A DNA stretch of 42,574 bases from Methanoperedens sp049303315 (GTDB lineage: Archaea; Halobacteriota; Methanosarcinia; Methanosarcinales; Methanoperedenaceae): assembly GCA_049303315.1 (NCBI GenBank), contig JBAQMZ010000034.1:1-42574 (forward strand), given 5' to 3'. Below the pieces are notes generated by a model. The model worked only from the letters and a program-made list of their open reading frames with translations, was not told where the DNA came from and searched no databases. Positions 24,049-31,972 of the stretch are shown here, piece after piece (position 1 is the stretch's first letter; each line of letters begins with the position of its first letter). Position numbers and translations under genes: made by a program.

Positions 24049-24288
24049 ATGGTAGAAAAAACAACAGTTCGACCAAAGATCAAGGATTTAAAAATAGGGG
24101 ATGTTCTGCATGTCGGAACAGAGGAAAAAGGGGAAATTTTTAAAGTAACAAAACTGGGTGAAAATACTTTCATATACGACCAGGGTGGCGACCTTAAGGA
24201 ATATGGAAGGGCGGTAATGGCGAAGAACATCTTCGGTTTTGCAGAGAAGTACAAGGCGGTTTACTGGATAACGCATGACGAAGAGTGA
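24049..24288 (+). CDS. Small soluble protein of unknown function
   Basis: A 79-residue protein with beta-rich SH3/PilZ-like character: IKDLKIGDVLHVGTEEKGEI, FKVTKLGENTFIYDQG, ending FGFAEKYKAVYWITHDEE. No membrane helix or Cys. It is transcribed divergently from the secreted-protein cassette across the TGGAAC operator array and has a good TATA box, so it may share that control. No family recognised. Confidence 0.65.
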   Translation: MVEKTTVRPKIKDLKIGDVLHVGTEEKGEIFKVTKLGENTFIYDQGGDLKEYGRAVMAKNIFGFAEKYKAVYWITHDEE

Positions 24289-24304
24289 ATTATAGAAGAT
24301 TTGA

Positions 24305-25876
24305 TTAAATCTCGATCAATAATATCTTCTCGATTAATTCAGAAATTCTGGGAATATCTTTCATCTTCTCAAGAACATTGTTCTTCCCTTCACTATCGCA
24401 CAGATTCTTCAAATCCTTTAGTGTTTTAATCTGATATCCAAGTAATTTTTGGGTCTCTTCAACAGTCCAATTTGAAATCCCAACCGCTCTGATGTCTGAA
24501 TGTAAATTTAAAATATCAAAATAATCCGCCTTTTCCTTTGAAATATCACGTGATTTCTTCAGGTCTTCAAGAGATAGGGTTTTTAGATTTTCCCTCGCTT
24601 TTGTTTGTTTTTGATTAAATCGGTTTGATATTTTCGTATTTTCAGTAGCTACTTCCATTCCCCAATCAATTGAATCAATATCCACATTTGCAAAATCTTT
24701 TATTGAATATACTTTGGCTTTATCGACCAACAACTCCAATTCAGATGATGTCAAATTTAAAATTTCTTTCAATCTTTTTATTTCCGCAATTTGCTCATTG
24801 GCTTTTCCAAAAACATAGTCAAAGTATTCTTTAGTTATTCCATCTTTATTTTTCAGCTTTTCGAAATCAGCGACTGCGAGTTGTTCCACAGTGTCTATAT
24901 CATTATAATATAATTTGAAAGCAACATCTTTCTCTATATTAAGCCTAACCACAAGTTCGGAGTTTTCAACGTCATATTTTTCTCTTTCAGTAACTTCCGT
25001 CCTTAATTCTTCAGGCAATAATCCTTGAATTGATTTATATAACCATACCTCTATTGTTTTTGTGAACATGCCTGTAAAAAACGAAAATAGCAAGACGAAC
25101 CATGAATTCTGTATTTTGGCGGCATCCAATAAAATGTAAACACCCAAAATGGCAATATAGGGCGCAATAATGGTCCTTCGAACATAACCCCACACGATAC
25201 TTTTCTTTTTATATACATGTATGACCTGTGTAAAAACTTCCTGAATACTCAATAATAAATAAGAAAGGACGCCAATCAGCGCTGCCGCCGGAATATATAC
25301 TGGAAAGCGGAGATTTTCCATTAATATGATATTTTCCTTATGTTCATAGAGCAAATAAAAAAGTATTGCAGGCCAAGAAAATAATGATAATAACAATAAA
25401 AAATTTCTTATGTATCTTTCAGGCATGGATGGATAAATCCGATTCAAATAAAATCTATAAGCCCAGAATATAAACATTAAAAGCCCCAAAAATGCCGGAA
25501 TAAAAATCGGCAAAAATCCGGAGTCTTTCTGGCTTTTAAGCGGAGTTAAAGTAAACTTTAATTTATTCTCAGTAATAAACGGTGAAATCGTTATGTTCTT
25601 AGATACAGGTTCATAGTTTTCAGCTGTAATCTTGAAAGTGTATGTCTGATTTTGCTCGCCTTGGAAAAATGCAGTCCCGTTTTCATTTGAATAAAGGTAC
25701 AAACTGGATGCATTAGACACATTAAAGGAAAAAACCTCAATTGTTGCTTCTTTGACCGGCAAATCATTAGTGCCGTTCACATCGATCTGGATTGTGGGAT
25801 TGGCAATCCCGTAAGTAGGCTGAATGAATAAAGAGACTAAAATTAAAAATATCAGACCTGTATTTAACCACCTCAT
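24305..25876 (-). CDS. Membrane protein with external carboxypeptidase-regulatory-like domain and cytosolic helix-hairpin repeats
   Basis: From ATG 25876 the protein has 523 residues; the frame stays open to 25936, but the downstream start puts a signal peptide (LNTGLIFLILVSLFIQPTYG) at the N-terminus. An external domain of about 95 residues (PTIQIDVNGTNDLPVKEATI, FKITAENYEPVSKNITIS) resembles the carboxypeptidase-regulatory/PEGA fold. About five membrane helices follow in the middle. The C-terminal 240 residues are cytosolic and helical, with repeated segments such as DIDTVEQLAVADFEKL and SNWTVEETQKLLGYQIKTLK, like helix-hairpin-helix (DUF4332-like) units. The function is unknown; a surface sensor coupled to a cytosolic binding module is a reasonable guess. 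Confidence 0.75.
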   Translation of the reverse strand: MRWLNTGLIFLILVSLFIQPTYGIANPTIQIDVNGTNDLPVKEATIEVFSFNVSNASSLYLYSNENGTAFFQGEQNQTYTFKITAENYEPVSKNITISPFITENKLKFTLTPLKSQKDSGFLPIFIPAFLGLLMFIFWAYRFYLNRIYPSMPERYIRNFLLLLSLFSWPAILFYLLYEHKENIILMENLRFPVYIPAAALIGVLSYLLLSIQEVFTQVIHVYKKKSIVWGYVRRTIIAPYIAILGVYILLDAAKIQNSWFVLLFSFFTGMFTKTIEVWLYKSIQGLLPEELRTEVTEREKYDVENSELVVRLNIEKDVAFKLYYNDIDTVEQLAVADFEKLKNKDGITKEYFDYVFGKANEQIAEIKRLKEILNLTSSELELLVDKAKVYSIKDFANVDIDSIDWGMEVATENTKISNRFNQKQTKARENLKTLSLEDLKKSRDISKEKADYFDILNLHSDIRAVGISNWTVEETQKLLGYQIKTLKDLKNLCDSEGKNNVLEKMKDIPRISELIEKILLIEI

Positions 25877-25958
25877 AATCTTCAGTTTGATAATAATTGT
25901 ATATAAAATTATCGACTGTTTAAAGTTATCCATCACAAAAAAAATAGTAATTCGTGTA

Positions 25959-26033
25959 TAGCGGGGAATGGATTCGAACCATTGATCTACGGGTTATGAG
26001 CCCGTCGGGATATCCTGACTACCCTACCCCGCT
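25959..26033 (-). tRNA. Initiator tRNA-Met (CAT)
   Basis: The minus strand folds into a cloverleaf: acceptor AGCGGGG/CCCCGCT, anticodon stem ACGGG/CCCGT around loop CTCATAA (anticodon CAT), T-arm with GGTTCGAATCC. The A1-U72 end pair and three G-C pairs at the base of the anticodon stem are initiator features. Discriminator A; CCA is not encoded. No intron is seen. Confidence 0.95.
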
Positions 26034-26134
26034 GCTGGAGTAAAAATAGTAAACTCTTCATGTGAATGATAAATGATAAAGCCTTCGGTTATGGGAATCT
26101 CTATTATCTTTAAAAATAATTATGACACGAAAAC

Positions 26135-27133
26135 ATGCTTTATGCAATCGAAACCCTGGAGATAACAAAACACTTTGATGAGATTACTGCTGTAAACAAA
26201 GTCAGCATATTTGTCAAACCCGGGGAACTATTCGGGCTCCTCGGGCCTAACGGCGCAGGGAAGACCACTCTCATACATATGTTATCCACGATGACTGAAC
26301 CCTCAAGCGGCAGCGCTAAAGTCTGGGGTTATGATGTCGCACGGGAACCCGGCTCTGTCAGGCAGAATATCGGTGTGGTGTTCCAGGATACCACGCTGGA
26401 CGACCGTTTGACCGGCAGGGAGAACCTCGACCTTCACGGCAGGCTCTATGGTCTTGACAGCAAAACAAGGAAAAAGAGGATAGAAGAGGTGCTTTCTCTT
26501 GTAGAACTCGCGGACAGGGCAGACGTTCTCGTCAAGACATATTCCGGAGGAATGATGAGGCGCCTTGAAATCGCACGTGGGCTTATGCACCACCCGCATG
26601 TACTATTTCTAGATGAGCCTACCCTTGGTCTTGACCCGCAGACAAGGCTGCATATATGGGAATATATAAAAAAATTGAATAAAGATGAAGGCGTGTCAAT
26701 CATGCTCACCACGCATTATATGGAAGAAGCCGACCATTTATGCGACAGGATTGCGATAATCGACCATGGCGAGATTGTTGCGCTCGATACTCCCGAAGCC
26801 CTGAAAACCATGCTCGGAGGAGATGTAATCACGCTTGAACTCGAAAAACCCGATGACATATCCAGATTATGTGAGATATATCAAAAAAACGGTTGCGCCA
26901 ATATAGTTTCAAAGAAAATGAATGCGGTTTTTATAACTGTAAAAAACGGGGAACGCCAGATTCCCCATGTGCTATCCCTGGCATCCAATGCCGGTATTTC
27001 CATCCAGTCGGTCAGCCTCAGGAAACCCACACTGGATGATGTATTTATTCATTATACCGGGCGCGCCATAAGGGATAAAGAGGGGAGTGAAATTGAAACA
27101 GTGGGATATAAAATTCGCTCAAGGAGGAAATGA
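26135..27133 (+). CDS. DrrA-type ABC exporter ATP-binding protein
   Basis: A 332-residue ATPase with Walker A GLLGPNGAGKTTLI, Q-loop VVFQDTTLDDRLTGREN, signature TYSGGMMRRLEIARGL, Walker B VLFLDEPTLGLD and the switch His in LTTHYMEEADHL. A C-terminal extension of about 90 residues ends in the KPTLDDVFIHYTGRAIRD motif of the DrrA (DRA) subfamily, which handles drugs, lipids or glycoconjugates. It overlaps the permease gene by 4 bp. Substrate unknown. Confidence 0.93.
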   Translation: MLYAIETLEITKHFDEITAVNKVSIFVKPGELFGLLGPNGAGKTTLIHMLSTMTEPSSGSAKVWGYDVAREPGSVRQNIGVVFQDTTLDDRLTGRENLDLHGRLYGLDSKTRKKRIEEVLSLVELADRADVLVKTYSGGMMRRLEIARGLMHHPHVLFLDEPTLGLDPQTRLHIWEYIKKLNKDEGVSIMLTTHYMEEADHLCDRIAIIDHGEIVALDTPEALKTMLGGDVITLELEKPDDISRLCEIYQKNGCANIVSKKMNAVFITVKNGERQIPHVLSLASNAGISIQSVSLRKPTLDDVFIHYTGRAIRDKEGSEIETVGYKIRSRRK

Positions 27134-27909
27134 TGGTCAGCGCATCGGTAAACAGGGCGGTCCAGACCGTATATACCATGTGGCTTCGCGAGATGATTCG
27201 GTTTTCACGCTCAAAATCGCGAATTATCGGCGCTCTTGCAACCCCTCTTTTTTTCCTTGTCATCCTTGGGGCAGGATTCAGTTCGTCTTTCCAGGTCCGC
27301 GGGGGCGGGGCTTTTGACAAAAGTTATCTTGCGCCGGGCCTGATAGGCATGTCGGTGCTTTTCGCTTCGTTGATGGGCGGCGTATCTATCATATGGGACA
27401 GGGAATTCGGATTTCTTAAGGAAATTTTAATCGCGCCTGTGAGCCGTTTCTTTGTGGCGCTCGGAAAAGCAATAGGCGGAGTCACAACAGCCATGATCCA
27501 GGGGATATTGATTATGATTATTGCATGGCTGATAGGGGTTCATTATATTTCGATATGGGGTGTGCTGGCTGCTATTGCCATCATGTTCATTTCAGGCATC
27601 GGGTTCATCGGACTGGGCATTGCGCTTGCATCGAAAATCGAGAGCCATGAAGGTTTCCAGATGGTCATGAGTTTCCTTACAATGCCGCTTGTTCTCCTGA
27701 GCGGTGCTTTTTTCCCGATTTCAAACCTTCCAGGCTGGCTGAAGGCGCTTGTATATGCAAATCCCCTTACGTACGGCGTGGAGGCGCTTCGCTTCTGTTT
27801 ATTAGGAAGTTCTACTATTCCGATTTTGCTGAGTATCACAGTCCTGATATTATTTGCATTCTTGATGATAGCGCTGGGAGGAAAATTGTTCGGGAAAATG
27901 AGCGTTTAA
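27130..27909 (+). CDS. ABC-2 type permease (DrrB-like)
   Basis: A 259-residue membrane protein with six helices and the ABC-2 family layout: an N-terminal cytosolic segment (VYTMWLREMIRFSRSKSRII), a first long loop (YLAPGLIGMSVLFASLMGG), and GAFFPISNLPGWLKALVYAN with PLTYGVEALR near the C-terminus. It pairs with the upstream ATPase (ATGATGG overlap). cofD begins 1 bp after its stop. Confidence 0.93.
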   Translation: MMVSASVNRAVQTVYTMWLREMIRFSRSKSRIIGALATPLFFLVILGAGFSSSFQVRGGGAFDKSYLAPGLIGMSVLFASLMGGVSIIWDREFGFLKEILIAPVSRFFVALGKAIGGVTTAMIQGILIMIIAWLIGVHYISIWGVLAAIAIMFISGIGFIGLGIALASKIESHEGFQMVMSFLTMPLVLLSGAFFPISNLPGWLKALVYANPLTYGVEALRFCLLGSSTIPILLSITVLILFAFLMIALGGKLFGKMSV

Positions 27910-27910
27910 T

Positions 27911-28825
27911 ATGATTGTTCTATCAGGCGGCACAGGCACACCCAAGCTCTTGCAGGGTCTTCGCAAGCTTATCCCGGATGAGAAGATAACGGTAATCGTG
28001 AATACGGCTGAGGATATTACAGTTTCAGGAAATTTTGTCTCGCCTGATGTGGATACGGTTTTATACCTTTATTCAGGAACTCTTGATACTTCAAAATGGT
28101 GGGGGATTGAAAAAGATACCTTTCACACGAATAAGGCTTTACAAAGACTGGGTTTCAATGAAAAGCTCATGCTCGGGGATGCTGACCGTGCCACATGTAT
28201 TTTCCGCACGGAATTAATGCGAAAAGGAGAAAGCCTGACAGCCGCGACACAACAGCTTTCATCGAGGCTTGGGATAAAAGCCAGTATTCTTCCCATGTGC
28301 GATGAAAAAGTGGATACGATGGTGAATACCCCCCATGGGCTCATGCATTTCCAGGATTTTTGGGTCGGCGCTCGCGGCGAACCTGAGGTTCTTGATGTCA
28401 GGATTTCGGGAATTGAAAAGGCAAAACCTACAAAAGAGGTTTTAGCGGCGCTTGAATCAGAGGACAATGTAATAATCGGGCCGAGCAACCCCATAACAAG
28501 TATCGGGCCTATTCTTGCGTTAAAAGGAATGTGGGATATATTAAGAAAGAAAAAAGTGCTTGCAATAAGCCCGATAATTGGAAATGCGCCTGTGAGCGGT
28601 CCTGCCGGGAAATTGATGAAAGCTGCGGGATTTCCAGTTTCATCGATAGGAGTGGCTGAATGTTATGGGGATATTCTGGACTTTATGGTGATTGATGAAA
28701 AGGATACAGTGGATGAAAATGACTTCACAGTCAATGTGGTTAAATGCGATACACTGATGACCTCGGTTGAAAAAAGTAAAGCGCTTGCCCAGCGCGTACT
28801 TGAGCTATTTCGGGATATTCGATAA
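27911..28825 (+). CDS. cofD: 2-phospho-L-lactate transferase
   Basis: CofD joins activated phospholactate to the deazaflavin Fo, making F420-0. The 304-residue protein has the N-terminal LSGGTGTPKLLQGL, NTAEDITVSGNFVSPDVDT, LMLGDADRATCIFR and the GPSNPITSIGPIL loop, all family hallmarks at family length. It lies 1 bp behind the ABC permease, so it is probably in that transcript. Its 3' end overlaps the convergent regulator gene by 21 bp. F420 is the cofactor of Mtd, also encoded here. Confidence 0.96.
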   Translation: MIVLSGGTGTPKLLQGLRKLIPDEKITVIVNTAEDITVSGNFVSPDVDTVLYLYSGTLDTSKWWGIEKDTFHTNKALQRLGFNEKLMLGDADRATCIFRTELMRKGESLTAATQQLSSRLGIKASILPMCDEKVDTMVNTPHGLMHFQDFWVGARGEPEVLDVRISGIEKAKPTKEVLAALESEDNVIIGPSNPITSIGPILALKGMWDILRKKKVLAISPIIGNAPVSGPAGKLMKAAGFPVSSIGVAECYGDILDFMVIDEKDTVDENDFTVNVVKCDTLMTSVEKSKALAQRVLELFRDIR

Positions 28826-29122
28826 CAGCACAAGCCCCCTATCGGTCAGCCTGTAAGTATTCCCTTCAATTTTCAGGTAATTCCCTTTCATCAAAAAATC
28901 GGTCTGGAAATTGAATATATCAGCATCTACGCCCACTTCTTTTTGAAGCCCGCTCTTTTCTTTCCCGAAAACACCGATTGCTTTTATCATCCTGCGCCTG
29001 ATGGGATGTTCAAGCGCCTTGACCATCAGTGCATGGTCATCCACCTTTGCCTCGCGCACAGTGGGCTTGCGCTCAAGCATGGCTTCAAGTTCGTCCTCGC
29101 TGATTTCAGGCATATCACTCAT
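28805..29122 (-). CDS. ArsR-like winged-helix regulator
   Basis: A 105-residue protein. An acidic N-terminus (MSDMPEISEDELEAMLERKP) precedes a winged helix: ALEHPIRRRMIKAIGVFGKE, VGVDADIFNFQTDFLMKGNY and YRLTDRGLVLL. This is a compact DNA-binding regulator of ArsR-like type. It overlaps the end of cofD (convergent, 21 bp) and the dodecin gene upstream by 8 bp, so regulator and dodecin are translationally coupled. Targets unknown. Confidence 0.8.
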   Translation of the reverse strand: MSDMPEISEDELEAMLERKPTVREAKVDDHALMVKALEHPIRRRMIKAIGVFGKEKSGLQKEVGVDADIFNFQTDFLMKGNYLKIEGNTYRLTDRGLVLLSNIPK

Positions 29123-29333
29123 TACCGCTCAGGAACATCTCCACCCTGCAAAGGTAAGCGGCTATCTTATTGTCCCTGATTTCCACATCAAAGCCCTTGA
29201 TTGTGGCTTTTGTAATTGTGCCTTTCCGTTTGAAAATCGGGAGGTCTGATGCATCTTCTATCGCATTTTTAGCAGCCTGCTCCCAGCTTTCGGGAGATGA
29301 GCCTACGGTATCGATTATTTTGACAAATGGCAT
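29115..29333 (-). CDS. Dodecin (flavin-binding small protein)
   Basis: Dodecins are 12-mers that store or buffer flavins. The 72-residue protein shows VKIIDTVGSSPESWEQAAKN, matching the dodecin start (VxGSSxxSWEDA), then IKGFDVEIRDNKIAAYLCRV, the WxV/RVxxxF-type beta strands. Length is typical. The tryptophan used for flavin stacking in bacterial dodecins is not evident at its usual central position (FDVE replaces it), so ligand binding may differ. It is co-transcribed with the winged-helix gene. Confidence 0.78.
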   Translation of the reverse strand: MPFVKIIDTVGSSPESWEQAAKNAIEDASDLPIFKRKGTITKATIKGFDVEIRDNKIAAYLCRVEMFLSGNE

Positions 29334-29405
29334 TTTAGTTTCACCTATTGCATTTTATGTTGCGAGAGTATAATATTATTTGCCCGCAAGACCAATAAAC
29401 AGTTT

Positions 29406-29528
29406 ATGAGTACAATGAAAAACCGGACTGAAAGAGTGAAAATACCAGAAAATATCCCCATCATAACTCCAGAAATGATGGAGAAAACCGCCATCGAAAT
29501 CGCTAAAAGGCGGGCTGGCAAAAAATAA
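29406..29528 (+). CDS. Possible 40-residue basic protein
   Basis: A short frame ATG 29406 to TAA: MSTMKNRTERVKIPENIPII then a helix ending AKRRAGKK. A TATA-like GTATAATATTATT lies about 30 bp upstream. The composition is protein-like and resembles the small basic proteins beside metabolic genes in methanogens, but no family is recognised. The antisense frame 29376-29594 has an unnatural composition and is rejected. Moderately doubtful. Confidence 0.35.
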   Translation: MSTMKNRTERVKIPENIPIITPEMMEKTAIEIAKRRAGKK

Positions 29529-29645
29529 TCGCCAATGAAGCCATAAACGCGATAATAAGGTGGTATCGTGAAAAGAATAAAAATAACAAACCACAGATGT
29601 GGCAGATAGTTTTTTATACTGAACTTGCGTTTATTATATTGAACG

Positions 29646-30218
29646 GTGGTTCATTTGATTGAACTATTCAAAACATATGTTAAATGGAAAATCCTGGCTC
29701 ATTTCCTTGCCAACCCAAACACCTCTTTCCACATAAAACAGCTTGCGAGGATACTTAATGTCAGCCCTGCGAGCGTGAGCAGTGCTGTAAAATCCTTCGA
29801 GGAAGACGGGCTGCTGTCGAAGGAGGAAAAAGGACTGGCTCATATTTACAGGCTGAACGTTGATAATAGCATGGTAGCGCCGCTGAAAAAGGCATACGGG
29901 ATCGCTTTTGTGCTTTCATCAAAACCAAAAGAGAAATTCCTTGAAATTGACTCAAATATTATTTCCCTTGCCCTTTTTGGTAGCTTTGTAGAAGGCAATT
30001 TTGACGAAAAAAGTGACATCGATTTTCTGGTAGTGACAAGCGTCAGGAAAGAAATGTTCATAAAAGCAGCAAAAATATTGGAGGAAGTACTGGAAAAAGA
30101 GGTAAGTTTATCAGTATTAAAATTATCAGAATGGAGGACTATGGCAGAAATGGGTGATGCATTTTATAAAAGGGTTGTTGAAAATCACATCCTGCTCTAT
30201 GGGAGCGGTCTAAAATGA
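29646..30218 (+). CDS. Winged-helix-fused nucleotidyltransferase (MNT) of a HEPN/MNT pair
   Basis: A 190-residue protein. A winged helix occupies residues 1-75 (FHIKQLARILNVSPASVSS). A minimal nucleotidyltransferase domain spans about 95-190, with the motif GSFVEGNFDEKSDIDFLV (Gly112-Ser113, Asp124, Asp126) and Mg-binding Asp pair intact. In HEPN/MNT systems the MNT is the antitoxin and adenylylates the HEPN toxin. A built-in DNA-binding domain could add autoregulation. The start codon is GTG 29646; a TTG at 29655 is possible. It overlaps the HEPN gene by 4 bp (ATGA). Confidence 0.85.
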   Translation: MVHLIELFKTYVKWKILAHFLANPNTSFHIKQLARILNVSPASVSSAVKSFEEDGLLSKEEKGLAHIYRLNVDNSMVAPLKKAYGIAFVLSSKPKEKFLEIDSNIISLALFGSFVEGNFDEKSDIDFLVVTSVRKEMFIKAAKILEEVLEKEVSLSVLKLSEWRTMAEMGDAFYKRVVENHILLYGSGLK

Positions 30219-30634
30219 AAATGGCAGAATGTTTCCAGAAAGGTCTGCTGAAAAGAACAACGCCTGATATGGAAAATGCCCTTCGTTCACTTGAGCTTTC
30301 AAAAAGCAATATCGAGGATGCTATTGAGAATATGTCCATACATCGCTACAGGGTCGTCGCTATCTCGAGTTATTCATCCATGTTCCCAGCAAGAGCAATC
30401 CTTTTCAGGGACGGTATAAAAGAGCGCAGCCATGAATGTATCCCTGTTTATATTAAAGAAAAATATCCGGAATTGGAAACTTTAGCAAATATTATTGATT
30501 CATACAGAAGATTCAGGCACGATGCAATTTATGGGCTTGATTTCGCTATTGACGAGAAAGAGGCAAAAGCTGCCCTGGATTCTGCAAAAGAAATTCTGGA
30601 AAAAATAAAATTTTTTATAGTTGAAGCTAAATGA
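30215..30634 (+). CDS. HEPN-domain protein, toxin partner of the MNT gene
   Basis: A 139-residue all-helical protein with the HEPN pattern: an N-terminal helix (MENALRSLELSKSNIEDAIE), a YRVVAISSYSSMFPARAILF helix and the catalytic-type section SYRRFRHDAIYGLDF near residues 96-110. The R(x)nH spacing there is shorter than the canonical Rx4-6H. HEPN domains in such pairs are metal-independent RNases. Paired by overlap with the upstream MNT gene; a toxin-antitoxin module is inferred. Confidence 0.8.
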   Translation: MKMAECFQKGLLKRTTPDMENALRSLELSKSNIEDAIENMSIHRYRVVAISSYSSMFPARAILFRDGIKERSHECIPVYIKEKYPELETLANIIDSYRRFRHDAIYGLDFAIDEKEAKAALDSAKEILEKIKFFIVEAK

Positions 30635-30667
30635 AATTAGTTCAGATAAATAGATATTATCAAAGTT

Positions 30668-31489
30668 TCAAGAGTCCTTCACCGCATCCGCAGCCAATGT
30701 CTTATAATAGTCTCTCGTTATCCTTTCCGAAAGCACAACAGCCTCCTTCAATAACCCCTCATCCTTCTGTTTAGTTCCAATAACCCTCTCAGTCTCCACG
30801 ATTTTTAACAACACGGCAGACTTCTCAAAATCATCAGCAAATCCATCAGCCAGCGTTATTGCTCTCTTTATGAACCCGTAACTTCGTGTATCGTTCAATA
30901 ATGAAAGCAACGATGCGAAATCACAAAACGCGAAAGCAAGAAAAACGGGTTCTACATCTTTACTTTTTTCGATCAGCTCAATTGCGCTCTCAAGCAATTC
31001 AAGCGCCCTTTTGGGATTTGCGCCAACCTGCAATCTGGCAATGTTCCGTAAAGCTGAAGAGCGGTACGTGTTCAACGGGATTTTTTCTGACAAATCCAGG
31101 GAATAAGAAAAAAGTTTTTCCTCCTTTCTATCAATACTGATTTTGGCAAACGCAACTACAAGTTCATGAAGCGCTACCGAAAGGTCGAGGTAGTTGTCGA
31201 TTCTCCCTGTTATTCTAACCCCATCTTTGAGCGTCTCTTCATCTTTCCTGTTTGTCCCGATTTTTGCCATGGCGCGGATAATATCCACATAAGCCTTTGA
31301 TGGGTCATCGGTAACAAGTTCCGCAGTTTTAATGGCCTCTTCAAGATACCAGGGGTCATTTGACCGGGCCGCTTCCATCGATAAAATCCCAACGATATTG
31401 CGGTATTTCCTCGACTTCTCTGCTGGATCCTGGATTTCCGATGCGGAAGAAATCATACTCAATATCCGATTTTTCTTTTCATCAGTCAT
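30668..31489 (-). CDS. Helical-repeat (TPR-like) protein
   Basis: A 273-residue protein entirely of helical hairpins with regular spacing: repeats such as WYLEEAIKTAELVTDDPSKA, TLKDGVRITGRIDNYLDLSV, LFSYSLDLSEKIPLNTYRSS and LLKEAVVLSERITRDYYK. No signal peptide or membrane helix. Such TPR/SEL1-like solenoids act in protein-protein contacts; this type is common in Methanosarcinales. Partner unknown. It is convergent with the HEPN gene. Confidence 0.7.
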   Translation of the reverse strand: MTDEKKNRILSMISSASEIQDPAEKSRKYRNIVGILSMEAARSNDPWYLEEAIKTAELVTDDPSKAYVDIIRAMAKIGTNRKDEETLKDGVRITGRIDNYLDLSVALHELVVAFAKISIDRKEEKLFSYSLDLSEKIPLNTYRSSALRNIARLQVGANPKRALELLESAIELIEKSKDVEPVFLAFAFCDFASLLSLLNDTRSYGFIKRAITLADGFADDFEKSAVLLKIVETERVIGTKQKDEGLLKEAVVLSERITRDYYKTLAADAVKDS

Positions 31490-31511
31490 ATTTTTTTAAA
31501 CACTCTGCGTA

Positions 31512-31567
31512 CTTTGCGCCTTTGAGGTGCGCGATTTATTCACCGCCAAGACGCAGAGGTCGCAAAG
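31512..31567. repeat. Imperfect inverted repeat of the 'CGCAAAG/CACCGC' intergenic type
   Basis: CTTTGCG...GAGGTG on the left (31512-) pairs with CACCGCCAAGACGCAGAGG...CGCAAAG on the right (to 31567), forming an imperfect hairpin over 56 bp. Sequences of the type CACCGCMAAGACGCARAGG recur as intergenic repeats in many unrelated genomes (recollection). It lies between two divergently transcribed genes. Confidence 0.5.
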
Positions 31568-31663
31568 ATTTTGGTTAATAGTTTGGTTACATCCATATAT
31601 AATTTTGTTAATCGACAAAAAGTATTTTGCCTCCAAAAGCCTTGAAATATACGGTGGTTAGCC

Positions 31664-31972
31664 ATGAAATCATTAATTACAGCCGAACTTGAGATTGTCG
31701 CTCTTGGAACAGGAGATACAGGCATGAGCAAATATATAGCAGAAGCGGTTAAGGCTATAGATAAACTTGGTATAAAATACCAGTTGACCCCGATGGGCAC
31801 GGTACTGGAAGTAACGACGATTGATGATGCCTTCCGGGCAGTCAAAGCGGCCCATGAAGCGCTGGTCAAAAACGGGGTAAAAAGGGTAGTCACCCACCTT
31901 ACCATTGATGATAGAAGGGATAATCCAAAAGGAATGGCAGAGAAAATAGACGCGGTGAAAAGAAAGCTTTAA
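31664..31972 (+). CDS. MTH1187-family thiamine-binding protein (DUF77)
   Basis: A 102-residue protein: MKSLITAELEIVALGTGDTG, MSKYIAEAVKAIDKLGIKYQ, LTPMGTVLEV and THLTIDDRRDNPKGM. This is the ferredoxin-like MTH1187/YkoF family, whose members bind thiamine-like ligands. Ribosome-binding GGTGGT precedes the ATG. It overlaps the convergent MBL-fold gene by 4 bp. Confidence 0.88.
   Translation: MKSLITAELEIVALGTGDTGMSKYIAEAVKAIDKLGIKYQLTPMGTVLEVTTIDDAFRAVKAAHEALVKNGVKRVVTHLTIDDRRDNPKGMAEKIDAVKRKL

Noticed and set aside
29376..29594. 72-aa minus-strand frame rich in Phe, His and Trp
   Set aside because: Unnatural composition and opposite a more credible short plus-strand frame.
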